55,584 bases of DNA from an uncultured Granulosicoccaceae bacterium (lineage in GTDB: Bacteria > Pseudomonadota > Gammaproteobacteria > Granulosicoccales > Granulosicoccaceae). The notes under the pieces are model-generated. The model made no database searches. It was not told the origin of the DNA and worked only from the letters and a program-made list of their open reading frames with translations. This document shows positions 17,683-26,464 of the stretch, one piece after another. Location: NCBI GenBank assembly GCA_938006335.1, contig CALLMF010000017.1, forward strand, positions 1 to 55,584. The letters are read 5' to 3'. How positions within the stretch are numbered: the first letter of the stretch is position 1; each line of letters opens with the position of its first letter. The position numbers were made by a program, and so were the translations under genes.

Positions 17683-18342
17683 ATGAACGCCGTCACTCAT
17701 TCTTTCTCGTGCGCTGTCGCCGCCATCCTGCTTGCCCTGTCGGCGCCGTTGGCGTCGGCTGCCGATCTACCGAGAGTGCAACTGCAGACCTCTCTCGGCA
17801 GCATAGAAATCGAGCTGGAGCAGACACGCGCGCCCGGTACCGTCGAGAACTTCCTGGCCTATGTCGACGATGGGTTCTACGACGGCACCCTCTTCCACCG
17901 GGTTATCGAAGGCTTCATGGTGCAAGGCGGCGGCTTTGATGAGTCGTACACCCGCAAGGTCACCAACGCGCCCATCCGCAACGAGGCGGACAACGGTCTG
18001 TCCAACCGCCCGTACACCGTCGCGATGGCTCGCACCAACGAGCCACACTCGGCCACCGCACAGTTCTTCATCAACACCGAAGAAAACACCAATCTCGACT
18101 TCACGTCGGCGTCGCCTCGCGGCTGGGGCTACGCGGTATTCGGACGCGTGGTCGATGGCTTTGATGTCGTCGACAGAATCTCGGAAAGCCCCACCGGCAG
18201 AAACGGCCCCTTCAGCCGTGATGCACCGAAGGAAGCTATCCTTATCGAGCGGGTCACACGCCTGTTGCCCGCCACCCCGGAAACTGCCCCCGAAGACACC
18301 GATGCGCCGGCAGCCGTCAGCAGCGGTACCGACGTCAACTAG
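17683..18342 (+). CDS. ppiA: Periplasmic peptidyl-prolyl cis-trans isomerase (cyclophilin)
   Basis: 219-residue cyclophilin. A signal peptide (about residues 1-26, ending APLASAA) exports it to the periplasm. The core shows FHRVIEGFMVQGGGF, SATAQFFINTEEN and WGYAVFGRVVDGFDVV, the active-site Arg, Gln and Phe positions of cyclophilins. The tail after RVTRLLPA is Pro/Ala/Thr-rich and longer than usual. The ATG at 17683 begins the signal peptide; an upstream in-frame start adds 15 polar residues that would spoil it. Confidence 0.93.
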   Translation: MNAVTHSFSCAVAAILLALSAPLASAADLPRVQLQTSLGSIEIELEQTRAPGTVENFLAYVDDGFYDGTLFHRVIEGFMVQGGGFDESYTRKVTNAPIRNEADNGLSNRPYTVAMARTNEPHSATAQFFINTEENTNLDFTSASPRGWGYAVFGRVVDGFDVVDRISESPTGRNGPFSRDAPKEAILIERVTRLLPATPETAPEDTDAPAAVSSGTDVN

Positions 18343-18361
18343 TGGTGTGACCACACACTAG
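18339..18361. terminator. Hairpin overlapping the ppiA stop codon
   Basis: CTAGTGGTGT...ACACACTAG forms a nine-base stem with one bulged G and a GACC loop. It includes the TAG stop of ppiA. No T-run follows, so it may attenuate or protect rather than terminate. The CTAGTGG start recalls the end of the 268-bp element, but the rest does not match. Confidence 0.4.
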
Positions 18362-18406
18362 ACACAGCAGCCCGACCGACACACCAGGACAGAACCAAGA
18401 CAAGCA

Positions 18407-18904
18407 ATGAATGCCACCATCACGACCTCTCACGGCGTCATCGAGCTCGAGCTCGACGAGAACGCGGCACCGGACACCTGCGCCAACTTCAAGCGGTACG
18501 CGGACGATGGTCACTACGACCAGACGATCTTCCACCGCGTAATCCCGAACTTCATGATCCAGGGCGGCGGGTTCACAGCCGACATGGAGCAGAAAAAGAC
18601 CCGCGCCACCATCAGCAACGAAGCCGCCAACGGCCTGAAGAACACCACCGGCACGATCGCCATGGCCCGCACCAGTGAGCCGCATTCGGCAAGCTCGCAG
18701 TTCTTCATCAACCTGACCGACAACGACTTCCTGAATCATCGCGACACCTCAGATGCCGGTTACGGATACGCCGTGTTTGGAAAGACCGCCAGTGGCGCTG
18801 ATGTGATCCAGAAGATCGCCGCGGTACAGACCGGCCAACACGGTATGCACGGTGATGTACCGGTCGAGTCGGTCGTGATCGAATCCATCGTCGTCACCGA
18901 CTGA
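18407..18904 (+). CDS. ppiB: Cytoplasmic peptidyl-prolyl cis-trans isomerase B
   Basis: 165-residue cytosolic cyclophilin without signal peptide. Core motifs [33 protein letters not shown] and [16 protein letters not shown] match PpiB. It is a paralogue of the periplasmic cyclophilin just upstream, so the two probably arose from tandem duplication or are simply adjacent family members. The cysS/ppiB/lpxH neighbourhood is conserved in gammaproteobacteria. Confidence 0.96.
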   Translation: MNATITTSHGVIELELDENAAPDTCANFKRYADDGHYDQTIFHRVIPNFMIQGGGFTADMEQKKTRATISNEAANGLKNTTGTIAMARTSEPHSASSQFFINLTDNDFLNHRDTSDAGYGYAVFGKTASGADVIQKIAAVQTGQHGMHGDVPVESVVIESIVVTD

Positions 18905-18971
18905 TCCGTCATCGTCGCTGCCTGGGTCGCCGCCTGTGCCAACGGCCATGTCAACGGCGATATAGACGTCC

Positions 18972-19739
18972 ATGGCGACGGCGTTCATCGCAGACCTGCA
19001 TCTTGACGAGAGCACGCCCGCTGTCAATCAGCTGGCCGAAAAATGGTTTGCGGGCGCAGCGCAATTCGATGTGCTGTGGATACTGGGGGATCTGTTCGAC
19101 GTCTGGATTGGCGACGACAGACCCTTCGGCGCGCTGCGTGCCGCCATGGTGGCACTCACATCGTTGAAGGACGCGGGAACGGCGGTGCACCTGATGCACG
19201 GCAACCGGGACTTTCTGCTTGGGGACCACTTTGCCGCGCACACCGGCGTGACGATTCACACCGATGATGCACTCGTCATCGACCTCAACACCGGTTTGCC
19301 CGAACACCCTGATGCAGCCGATCCGGCCGCGCGCTGCCTGTTGATGCACGGTGACACCTTGTGCACCGAAGACACGGACTACCTCGAACTGCGAAACACC
19401 TTGCGAGATCCGCAGTGGCAAGCCGAGTTCCTTGCGAGGCCCCTCGAGCAGAGAGCAGCAATCTCGCAGCAGCTGCGTGCCGGGAGCCGCGCCGCCACCG
19501 GAGACAAGAGCAGCGCGATCATGGATGTCACTCCCACCGCAGTCGCGGACATCATGCGGGCAACACAGGTGAACACCTTGCTGCACGGGCACACCCACAG
19601 GCCGGCAGACCACCGACCGGCTTGCCCGGAATCAGAAGCGGCTGCGCGGCGAGTCGTACTCGGCGACTGGCACGACGATGGCGCCGAGGTCGCGGTGTAT
19701 GACGCCGACGCAGGGCTGCGTCTGGAGCACTTCAGCTAG
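18972..19739 (+). CDS. lpxH: UDP-2,3-diacylglucosamine diphosphatase
   Basis: 255-residue peripheral membrane calcineurin-like phosphoesterase of lipid A synthesis; it cleaves UDP-2,3-diacylglucosamine to lipid X and UMP. Metal ligands are in IADLHLDES, LGDLFDVWIGDD, MHGNRDFLLG and the final LHGHTHRP. It shows that the cell makes a Raetz-pathway lipid A. Its last four bases overlap the convergent DUF455 gene. Confidence 0.95.
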   Translation: MATAFIADLHLDESTPAVNQLAEKWFAGAAQFDVLWILGDLFDVWIGDDRPFGALRAAMVALTSLKDAGTAVHLMHGNRDFLLGDHFAAHTGVTIHTDDALVIDLNTGLPEHPDAADPAARCLLMHGDTLCTEDTDYLELRNTLRDPQWQAEFLARPLEQRAAISQQLRAGSRAATGDKSSAIMDVTPTAVADIMRATQVNTLLHGHTHRPADHRPACPESEAAARRVVLGDWHDDGAEVAVYDADAGLRLEHFS

Positions 19740-20590
19740 CGTGCTGATTGCGCCTGCTTGTACTCGGCCTCCATCTCGCGAATCAGCTCGAGTTCTGCCT
19801 GATCAAAACCGGCTTCGAGGCGCGCGGCATCATTGAAGGGTCCGCGTAACCAGACGCTATGTCCACCGCGCAGCAGATCCCGGAATACATCAGCGCCATC
19901 GAGACTGCGTAACTCGCAGACATGGCGAAACCAACGGTTACCGACCGCAACATGCGTGATCTCGTCGGTGTAGATGCGCTGCAGGATCGCAGCGCTTTCC
20001 GTGTCGCCTGCGTTCTGCAGCCGCGTGATCATCGGCGGCGCCACATCCAGGCCACGCGCTTCAAGAATCCGCGGCACCAGCGCCATGCGCACCAGCACAT
20101 CGTGTTCGGTACGCCGAGCCATGGTCCACAGCCCATCATGCGCCGGCAGTGCGCCGTAGTGACTATCCAGCACCTCAAGGCGGTCGGCCACGAGCAGAAA
20201 GTGCTCGCCCTCGTCGCCTGCCACGCGCAGCCAGTCGGCGTCGTAGTCATCGGGCTGACCCCGAAATCGAGCCACCGCATCGAGGGCAAGATCAATGGCG
20301 TTGAATTCGATATGTGCGAGCGAATGCAACAGAGCGACCCGCCCGTGGACACTGCCAAGCCCTCGCCGCGGTAGCGCAGAGGGATCGATCAGCTCCGGCT
20401 GCGACGGACGCCCGGGATTGTCTGGCACTGCTGCACTCAGCGGGTCGCTGTCATCGACAATCGAACGCCCTGCCGCACCGAGATGACGGGCGCGGGCTGC
20501 GAGCTCAATGGCAGCAGTCGCCTTTGCGCGCGGATCACAGGTCGCGAGCGCAGCAACCACCTCACGCTGTGCGATCGGCTGCGACGTCAT
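19736..20590 (-). CDS. DUF455 family ferritin-like protein
   Basis: 284-residue protein of the DUF455 family, predicted to be a ferritin-like four-helix di-iron protein related to MiaE-type tRNA hydroxylases. Candidate metal ligands are spaced as expected in four helices: HSLAHIEFNAIDLALD, DEGEHFLLVADRL, RTEHDVLVRMALVPRILEARGLD and YTDEITHVAVGNRWF. Substrate is unknown. It closes the long rpoE-to-recO gene run, with its start overlapping the recO stop by four bases (ATGA), so it is translationally coupled to recO. Confidence 0.85.
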   Translation of the reverse strand: MTSQPIAQREVVAALATCDPRAKATAAIELAARARHLGAAGRSIVDDSDPLSAAVPDNPGRPSQPELIDPSALPRRGLGSVHGRVALLHSLAHIEFNAIDLALDAVARFRGQPDDYDADWLRVAGDEGEHFLLVADRLEVLDSHYGALPAHDGLWTMARRTEHDVLVRMALVPRILEARGLDVAPPMITRLQNAGDTESAAILQRIYTDEITHVAVGNRWFRHVCELRSLDGADVFRDLLRGGHSVWLRGPFNDAARLEAGFDQAELELIREMEAEYKQAQSAR

Positions 20591-21390
20591 GTTCGCGGTG
20601 CTGCCATGGACTCGAACACGCGACGGCTATTGAGCGGGCGATCACCCAGTTGAACCCGCACCAGACGTTTCATCAAGGGCCGTGCTTCGCGGCGTACTTT
20701 CGGATCGTCGACGTCCATCTCGGCAAGCGCAAGCAGGGTGGCACCGGAGACTTCAACGCCCGGATCTTCGGTGATGCCGTCCGCCTGCCAGCGCTCATCA
20801 CCCTCGGTAGCGGATGTCGACTTCAGCAAGGTGCCGTGGAGCTCGTCCTCGTCCTCGATGACGACCGCCACCGCATTGGCCGGATGGAAGCGATAGCGCA
20901 GCGCAGCCTCCACTCGATTGCCGTCACGCGTGGCGCGTGCCAGGTCGGGAAGGACTCCCAGCGCTTCGAGCAACTGCAGCTCAAAACGCCGCAACACGAT
21001 CTCTACATCGACACCACTACCCAGCTCCGATAATGCAAGCCCGTACAGGGCAAACAACTCAGCCTGCGGATGGCCTTTCTCGCACAGGCGCAGCAGCAGT
21101 TCGTTCAGATAGTAGGCACAGGCCTGCGGCGTGGGATCCAGCGTGACGGGTTTATCAGCCGCTTCGATACCTATCAGGGTCTTCAGCGAGCCTTCTCCCA
21201 TCCAGGACAACAACAGGGGTCGAAACGGCTGGTACAACTCGCGCACAGCAGGGCGCGCCGCCCGCGCGCTACGTGCCATCAACGCCATGCGCCCGTGCGC
21301 AAGCGTGAAGATGTCGATGATCAGACTGGTATCGCGATACGACTGGTGGTGCAACAACCAGGCGGGCTGCAGTTCGATCGTGTCAGCCAT
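20587..21390 (-). CDS. recO: DNA repair protein RecO
   Basis: 267-residue recombination mediator that loads RecA on SSB-coated DNA with RecR (encoded at 33999). The N-terminal OB fold (QPAWLLHHQSYRDTSLIIDIFTLAHGRMALMARSARA) and the helical C-terminal domain are present; there is no zinc-finger cysteine set, as in E. coli. The start MADTIELQPAW at 21390 overlaps the era stop by eight bases. Conserved rnc-era-recO order. Confidence 0.95.
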   Translation of the reverse strand: MADTIELQPAWLLHHQSYRDTSLIIDIFTLAHGRMALMARSARAARPAVRELYQPFRPLLLSWMGEGSLKTLIGIEAADKPVTLDPTPQACAYYLNELLLRLCEKGHPQAELFALYGLALSELGSGVDVEIVLRRFELQLLEALGVLPDLARATRDGNRVEAALRYRFHPANAVAVVIEDEDELHGTLLKSTSATEGDERWQADGITEDPGVEVSGATLLALAEMDVDDPKVRREARPLMKRLVRVQLGDRPLNSRRVFESMAAPRT

Positions 21391-22303
21391 CACGCAGTCG
21401 GGTCGGCATGTCGTAGCCCAGGCTGTTGAGCGCGCGCTCGTCGTCAGCCCATCCTTCCTTGACACGCACCCAGATCTCGATGAAGACGCGCCGCTGCAAC
21501 AAGGACTCCAGAGACTCCCGCGAACGGCGGCCCACCTCCTTGAGACGCTCACCACCCTTGCCGATGACGATGCCCTTCTGGCTCGACTTGTCTACCCAGA
21601 CCACAGCGCCGATTCGCGTCAGGGGGACATCGCCGCGCGCGGTGGTTTCCTCATAGCTTTCGATCTCTACCGACAGTGCATACGGCAGTTCGGCAGACAA
21701 CAAGCGCGTGAGCTGCTCGCGCACCGCCTCCGCTGCCAGAAAACGCGCCGAGCGATCGGTAAGTTCATCGGCATCGTAGCGCCACTCACCTTCCGGCAAG
21801 CGGGCGCGTATCGCCTTGGACAGGGTATCAACGCCTTCGCCCTTCAGTGCCGACACCATGTGCACATCGATCATGTTGTCGTGCTTGGGTAGCGCCTCGA
21901 GGTAAGGCAGCAGCTCCTGCTTGTGCTTGACCGTGTCGACCTTGTTGACCACCAGCATGAACGGCACGTCCGCTGCGACAACCACATCCCAGGCGCGCTG
22001 GTCGTCGTCGTTGAACACCGGTGCCTGCACCATCAACAGGGCGAGATCCACACCGTGCAATGCATTGGAGGCGGTGCGATTGAGCACCTGGTTCAGGCGT
22101 TGCTTTGCCCCCACATGAATGCCGGGGGTATCAACAAAGGCGATCTGCACGTCATCGATCGTGCTGATGCCGAGCAGGCTATGTCGCGTGGTCTGCGGCT
22201 TGTGCGCGGTGATGCTCAGCTTCTGGCCGACAAAGCGATTGAGCAGCGTGGACTTGCCCACATTGGGCCGCCCGGCAATGGAAACTACACCGGAGCGCGT
22301 CAT
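21383..22303 (-). CDS. era: GTPase Era
   Basis: 306-residue GTPase that binds the 3' end of 16S rRNA and assists 30S maturation. G1 GRPNVGKSTLLNRF, G3 DTPG, G4 NKVD, and a C-terminal KH domain with VIGKGGERLKEVG are visible; length is standard. Between rnc (73-base gap) and recO (overlap), the usual order. RNase III and Era acting on the same rRNA precursor explains the grouping. Confidence 0.98.
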   Translation of the reverse strand: MTRSGVVSIAGRPNVGKSTLLNRFVGQKLSITAHKPQTTRHSLLGISTIDDVQIAFVDTPGIHVGAKQRLNQVLNRTASNALHGVDLALLMVQAPVFNDDDQRAWDVVVAADVPFMLVVNKVDTVKHKQELLPYLEALPKHDNMIDVHMVSALKGEGVDTLSKAIRARLPEGEWRYDADELTDRSARFLAAEAVREQLTRLLSAELPYALSVEIESYEETTARGDVPLTRIGAVVWVDKSSQKGIVIGKGGERLKEVGRRSRESLESLLQRRVFIEIWVRVKEGWADDERALNSLGYDMPTRLRDG

Positions 22304-22376
22304 GAATGAGGTTTGATGGGTAACACGGTCAACTGCGAGTGCGTCGATGGCTGCGCAGTCTATCAGTCAGCCTGCG

Positions 22377-23084
22377 TCAGTCGGTCAGCGACTCGAGTAA
22401 ACCGGCAGCGGCAGCCTGTTCTGCCTTGCGTCGGCTGCCCGCTTCAGCGGTGACGCGACGGTCGTCGGATGGCAATCGCACCTCGACTGTGAAGCGGCGC
22501 TCATGGTCTGCCCCGGTTTCCTCGACAACGGTGTACACCGGCCGTTCGAGCCCTCTTCCCTGCAGCCACTCCTGCAGGCGGGTCTTCGGATCCTTCAGTG
22601 ACTCGGCCGGTGGCAGCGCGTCCAGACGCTGTGCCATGAGCCGGAGCACCAGGGCACGGGCTTCATCAAAACCGCGATCAAGAAAGCAGGCGCCGATCAG
22701 GGATTCGACGACATCGGCAAGGATGGAGTCACGGTGCTGGCCACCCGAGCGGCGTTCTCCCTCACCGAGCACGATGTTGCGCCCGAGGTCAATTTCAACG
22801 GCGATTTCGGTGAGTGCGCTGCCGCGCACGAGGCTTGCGCGCAAGCGACTGAGCGCACCTTCGTCATCGCGGGGTCTGCGTTGGTACAGCTCGGCTGCAA
22901 CCACAAAGTTCAACAAACCATCGCCAAGGTACTCAAGCCGCTCGTAGTGGCGGGGACCTGCGGACCGGTGCGTCAGCGCCTCCTCGTAGAAGGATTCGTC
23001 ATCAACAACCAGTTCGAGGCGTTCGAACAGCGCCGCACGTGCACGCGCGGCTGCCTCATGCTCCGGGGCTTGCCGACGTGTCAG
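22377..23084 (-). CDS. rnc: Ribonuclease III, apparently lacking a canonical start codon
   Basis: Double-strand-specific endoribonuclease for rRNA and mRNA processing. The catalytic motif ERLEYLGDGLLNFVV, the second acidic site DVVESLIGACFLD and the C-terminal dsRBD (PKTRLQEWLQGRG to SRRKAEQAAAAGLLESL) are intact. The N-terminal helix LFERLELVVDDESFYEEAL continues in frame upstream of the first TTG (22916), but no ATG, GTG or TTG exists in frame before the stop at about 23103. I place the start at CTG 23084, whose CTGA overlaps the stop of the upstream gene and has AGAGGT about nine bases ahead; this gives 235 residues, near the usual 226. The codon choice is inference. Confidence 0.85.
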   Translation of the reverse strand: MTRRQAPEHEAAARARAALFERLELVVDDESFYEEALTHRSAGPRHYERLEYLGDGLLNFVVAAELYQRRPRDDEGALSRLRASLVRGSALTEIAVEIDLGRNIVLGEGERRSGGQHRDSILADVVESLIGACFLDRGFDEARALVLRLMAQRLDALPPAESLKDPKTRLQEWLQGRGLERPVYTVVEETGADHERRFTVEVRLPSDDRRVTAEAGSRRKAEQAAAAGLLESLTD

Positions 23085-23488
23085 AGCGATCCGACCTCTT
23101 CTTCAAAGCGCATGACCAGATCGATATTGCTGAACAGGTTTTCGCGCTTCTCGTAAGACACCTTGGCTTCAAAGCGTCCGCCACTCGCCTTCTTCAGCTC
23201 GACGATGTCCTCGGCCTTGTAGGTCCAGAGGTTGTTCAAGCCGAGCTGCTGGTTCAACGACTTGTAGAACGCTTTCTTGGAGCCGCGCATCAGCGCATCG
23301 TCTTCGCTCACCTGATCGACGACCTTCATGACGGTCCAGTTGTCCATATAGGCAGGACCTGCCTTCATGGCGAAGGTCGCGAAGAAGACAACCACGGACA
23401 TGATTACCAGGATGGCAGTCATGGACATGCCGCGCTGCGATCGCAGCGAGGCCGGGCGCTGTGTTGGCTTCGAGAACGTCGTCGTCAT
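23081..23488 (-). CDS. DUF4845 domain-containing membrane protein
   Basis: 135-residue protein with one N-terminal transmembrane helix (MSMTAILVIMSVVVFFATFAM) after a short basic leader and a soluble part (YMDNWTVMKVVDQV...FYKSLNQQLGLNNL) of the DUF4845 type, found in many gammaproteobacteria exactly between lepB and rnc. The leader resembles a pilin-like N-terminus (RGMSMTAILVIM). Function unknown. Its ATG overlaps the lepB stop (ATGA) and its stop overlaps the putative CTG start of rnc. Confidence 0.88.
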   Translation of the reverse strand: MTTTFSKPTQRPASLRSQRGMSMTAILVIMSVVVFFATFAMKAGPAYMDNWTVMKVVDQVSEDDALMRGSKKAFYKSLNQQLGLNNLWTYKAEDIVELKKASGGRFEAKVSYEKRENLFSNIDLVMRFEEEVGSL

Positions 23489-24267
23489 CTGATCTTGTCT
23501 CCGAGGCGGTCCCACTTGACCCCTCCATTCCAGTGCATCCAGATGCGGGTCGCCCGGCCAACGAGATTCTCTTCCGGGACAAAGCCCCAGTAGCGACTGT
23601 CGTTGCTGTGGTCACGATTGTCCCCCACCATGAAATAGTGGCCCTCGGGGACCTCCCATTCCTTGTTCATGGCAAAGCGACGCGCCGGGTCGATCAGCAG
23701 GTCGTGCGGTTCCGCACCCAGATCGCTCTGGAACAGTTCCGCATTTACCTCTGTGTCGTCCTCAGCGGTGTAGACATAAGACTCTCCCCCGGAAAACTCG
23801 ACGAGTTCCCCATTGATCGACAAGCGTTTGTTCTGAAACGTGACCGTATCGCCCGGAAGGCCGATCACGCGCTTGATGTAGTCCTTGCTCGGATCTCGCG
23901 GATAGCGAAAGACCGCCACGTCTCCGCGCTCCGGCTCACCGGTTTCGAGCACCTTCTTGTTGAGTACGGGCAAGCGCAGCCCGTAGCTGTACTTGCTGAC
24001 CAGGATGAAGTCCCCGACCAGCAGTGTCGGGATCATCGAGCCTGAAGGAATCCGGAACGGCTCGAACACGAAGGAACGCAGGAAAAGCACGATGAACAGC
24101 ACCGGGAAGAACGACCGGGCGTACTCGACGAGCAAGGGCTCGCGCGCTTCTCCACCGCGGGCACCGGATACGCGCTTCGGCGCAAACGCCAAGGCATCGA
24201 TCAACCAGATGACGCCGGTCACCGCGGTCGCGATGACCAGGATCAAGGGGAAGTTCAGGTTATCCAC
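23485..24267 (-). CDS. lepB: Signal peptidase I
   Basis: 260-residue membrane serine/lysine-dyad peptidase that removes Sec and Tat signal peptides. Two N-terminal membrane segments, the catalytic Ser in PSGSMIPTLLVGD, the Lys in RDPSKDYIKRVIGLPGD, and the conserved GDNRDHSNDSRYWGFV box are present. The GTG start at 24267 follows GGAG at the right distance; the frame stays open upstream into the lepA 3' end but those residues are not family-like. Follows lepA by 23 bases. Confidence 0.96.
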   Translation of the reverse strand: MDNLNFPLILVIATAVTGVIWLIDALAFAPKRVSGARGGEAREPLLVEYARSFFPVLFIVLFLRSFVFEPFRIPSGSMIPTLLVGDFILVSKYSYGLRLPVLNKKVLETGEPERGDVAVFRYPRDPSKDYIKRVIGLPGDTVTFQNKRLSINGELVEFSGGESYVYTAEDDTEVNAELFQSDLGAEPHDLLIDPARRFAMNKEWEVPEGHYFMVGDNRDHSNDSRYWGFVPEENLVGRATRIWMHWNGGVKWDRLGDKIR

Positions 24268-24290
24268 ATAAGCTCCAGAATCGTGGCGGG

Positions 24291-26087
24291 TTATCCGCGG
24301 TCTACTTGCAGTACCGCAAGAAACGCTTCCTGCGGAATTTCGACCTTGCCGACCTGCTTCATTCGACGCTTGCCCGCCTTCTGCTTTTCGAGCAGCTTGC
24401 GCTTGCGCGTGATATCGCCGCCGTAGCATTTTGCGGTCACGTTCTTGCGCAGCGCCTTGATGGTGCTGCGCGCGATGATGTGCGAGCCGATGGCCGCCTG
24501 TACGGCCACCTCGAACATCTGTCGCGGGATGATGTCCTTCATGCGCTCTGCCAGCTCACGCCCACGTGACTGTGAACGGGCACGGTGAATGATCGACGCC
24601 AGCGCATCCACGGTGTCACCGTTGATCATGATGTCCACCTTGACGAGATCGGCTGCCTGAAAGCGCTTGAACTCGTACTCGAAGGAGGCGTAGCCCTTGG
24701 AGCAGGACTTGAGCCTGTCGAAGAAATCGAGCACCACCTCGGACAACGGCAACTCGTAGGAGAGCTGCACCTGGCGGCCGAGGTACTGCAGGTTGAGCTG
24801 TACGCCGCGCTTCTCGACGCAGAGCTTGATGACATCACCCACGTAGGCCTGCGGCACGAGGATGTTGGCAAGAATGATGGGCTCGCGGATCTCGCTGACG
24901 ACATTGACCGGCGGCAGATCCGACGGGTTGTCGATGTAGGTGATGTCGCCCTTGGTATCGACAATCTCGTAGACCACCGTCGGCGCTGTGGAAATCAGGT
25001 CGAGGTCGTACTCGCGCTCCAGGCGTTCCTGGCAGATCTCCATGTGCAGCATGCCGAGAAAGCCGCACCGAAAACCAAAACCCAGCGCCGACGACGTCTC
25101 CGGCTCGAAATGCAGAGCGGCGTCGTTCAAGCGCAGCTTCTGTAGCGCTTCTCGAAAGCTCTCGTAGTCATCGGACTCGACCGGATAAAGCCCCGCGAAC
25201 ACGCGCGGTTGTACCTGCTTGAAGCCCGGTAGTGGCTCCTCCGCCGGCGCACGGGCAAGCGTTATCGTGTCGCCCACGCGGGCCGCTTCGATCTCCTTGA
25301 TGCCGCAGATCACATAGCCCACCTCGCCCACTGACAAGGCATCGCGCTTGGAACGCTTGGGCGTGAAGACGCCGACATCGTCAGCCTGGTAATCACGGCC
25401 GGTGGACATGATGCGGATCTTGTCTCGTGTGGAGATTCGACCTGCGATCACTCGCACCAGGGTGATGACGCCCACATAGGCATCGAACCAGGAATCGATG
25501 ATCAGGGCACGCGTGGGCGCGTCCACATCGCCTTGCGGCGCGGGAATACGCTCGACGATCTGCTCGAGCACTTCATCGATACCGATGCCGGTCTTGGCGC
25601 TACAGTGGATCGCGTCTTGCGCGTCGATGCCGATGATTTCCTCGATCTCGTCGACCACACGTTCGGGGTCCGCGGCCGGCAGGTCAATCTTGTTGAGCAC
25701 CGGCACGACCTCGAGGTCCTGTTCGATCGCGGTGTAGCAGTTGGCGACACTCTGTGCCTCGACGCCCTGTGAGGCGTCGACCACCAGCAGCGCGCCCTCG
25801 CAGGCTGACAACGACCGGCTGACCTCGTAGCTGAAGTCCACGTGGCCGGGCGTGTCGATGAAGTTCAGGTGGTAGACCTCACCGCTCTTGCTGGTGTAGT
25901 CGAGCGAGACCGCCTGGGCCTTGATGGTGATGCCGCGCTCCTGCTCCAGATCCATGGAGTCGAGCACTTGCGCCGACATCTCGCGGTCGGACAACCCCCC
26001 ACAGACCTGGATAAACCGGTCGGCAAGCGTCGACTTGCCATGATCGATATGGGCGATGATCGAGAAATTACGGATGTTCTGTTGCAT
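24291..26087 (-). CDS. lepA: Elongation factor 4 (back-translocase GTPase)
   Basis: 598-residue translational GTPase. G1 [13 protein letters not shown], switch [11 protein letters not shown]4 NKIDLP, and the LepA-specific C-terminal domain ending [29 protein letters not shown] (in shortened view) are visible; length is standard. lepA-lepB pairing is conserved. An 83-base gap separates it from the glutaredoxin gene upstream, long enough for its own promoter, which I could not identify. Confidence 0.98.
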   Translation of the reverse strand: MQQNIRNFSIIAHIDHGKSTLADRFIQVCGGLSDREMSAQVLDSMDLEQERGITIKAQAVSLDYTSKSGEVYHLNFIDTPGHVDFSYEVSRSLSACEGALLVVDASQGVEAQSVANCYTAIEQDLEVVPVLNKIDLPAADPERVVDEIEEIIGIDAQDAIHCSAKTGIGIDEVLEQIVERIPAPQGDVDAPTRALIIDSWFDAYVGVITLVRVIAGRISTRDKIRIMSTGRDYQADDVGVFTPKRSKRDALSVGEVGYVICGIKEIEAARVGDTITLARAPAEEPLPGFKQVQPRVFAGLYPVESDDYESFREALQKLRLNDAALHFEPETSSALGFGFRCGFLGMLHMEICQERLEREYDLDLISTAPTVVYEIVDTKGDITYIDNPSDLPPVNVVSEIREPIILANILVPQAYVGDVIKLCVEKRGVQLNLQYLGRQVQLSYELPLSEVVLDFFDRLKSCSKGYASFEYEFKRFQAADLVKVDIMINGDTVDALASIIHRARSQSRGRELAERMKDIIPRQMFEVAVQAAIGSHIIARSTIKALRKNVTAKCYGGDITRKRKLLEKQKAGKRRMKQVGKVEIPQEAFLAVLQVDRG

Positions 26088-26170
26088 GTGCCCTTGAGGC
26101 AGTGACCGGAGGCAGTATCGATGGTGGGCGGCGAGGCGCGCCGGGCACCACGAGAGCGGCCGCCGGACGG

Positions 26171-26464
26171 CTAATCCGCTCGCACGTTGCCACCAGTGTA
26201 GCCTGCCAGCCCCTCTCGAACGGCCTGAAGGTCCAGAAAGTGATGGCAGAGCTCCTCTCCGGCCAGCATCAGCACCGGAACGCGGACATTGTGCTGCTCG
26301 CGCAGCGCCGGATCGAGGTCGATATCGACGCGTTCGAGACGAAAACCATCCCCAGGCAACAGCTCGTGGAGCTGCGCTGCCATGTCCTCACAGAGATGGC
26401 AGCCCTCACGCACGAGTAGCGTGAGCAAAGGCGGTGCGTCGCAGGATGATGGCGCCGAGTTCAC
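26171..26464 (-). CDS. Glutaredoxin-like thiol protein
   Basis: 97-residue thioredoxin-fold protein of the glutaredoxin/DUF836 type. The active site is CHLC within [17 protein letters not shown], followed by [25 protein letters not shown] with the cis-Pro of the fold. The GTG at 26464 overlaps the upstream protease stop (GTGA). Such small glutaredoxins often sit next to mucD/degQ and lepA; a redox role in envelope stress is inference. Confidence 0.85.
   Translation of the reverse strand: MNSAPSSCDAPPLLTLLVREGCHLCEDMAAQLHELLPGDGFRLERVDIDLDPALREQHNVRVPVLMLAGEELCHHFLDLQAVREGLAGYTGGNVRAD

Noticed and set aside
18339..18361. Further relic of the 268-bp element after ppiA
   Set aside because: Only CTAGTGG is shared; the remaining bases fit a simple hairpin better.
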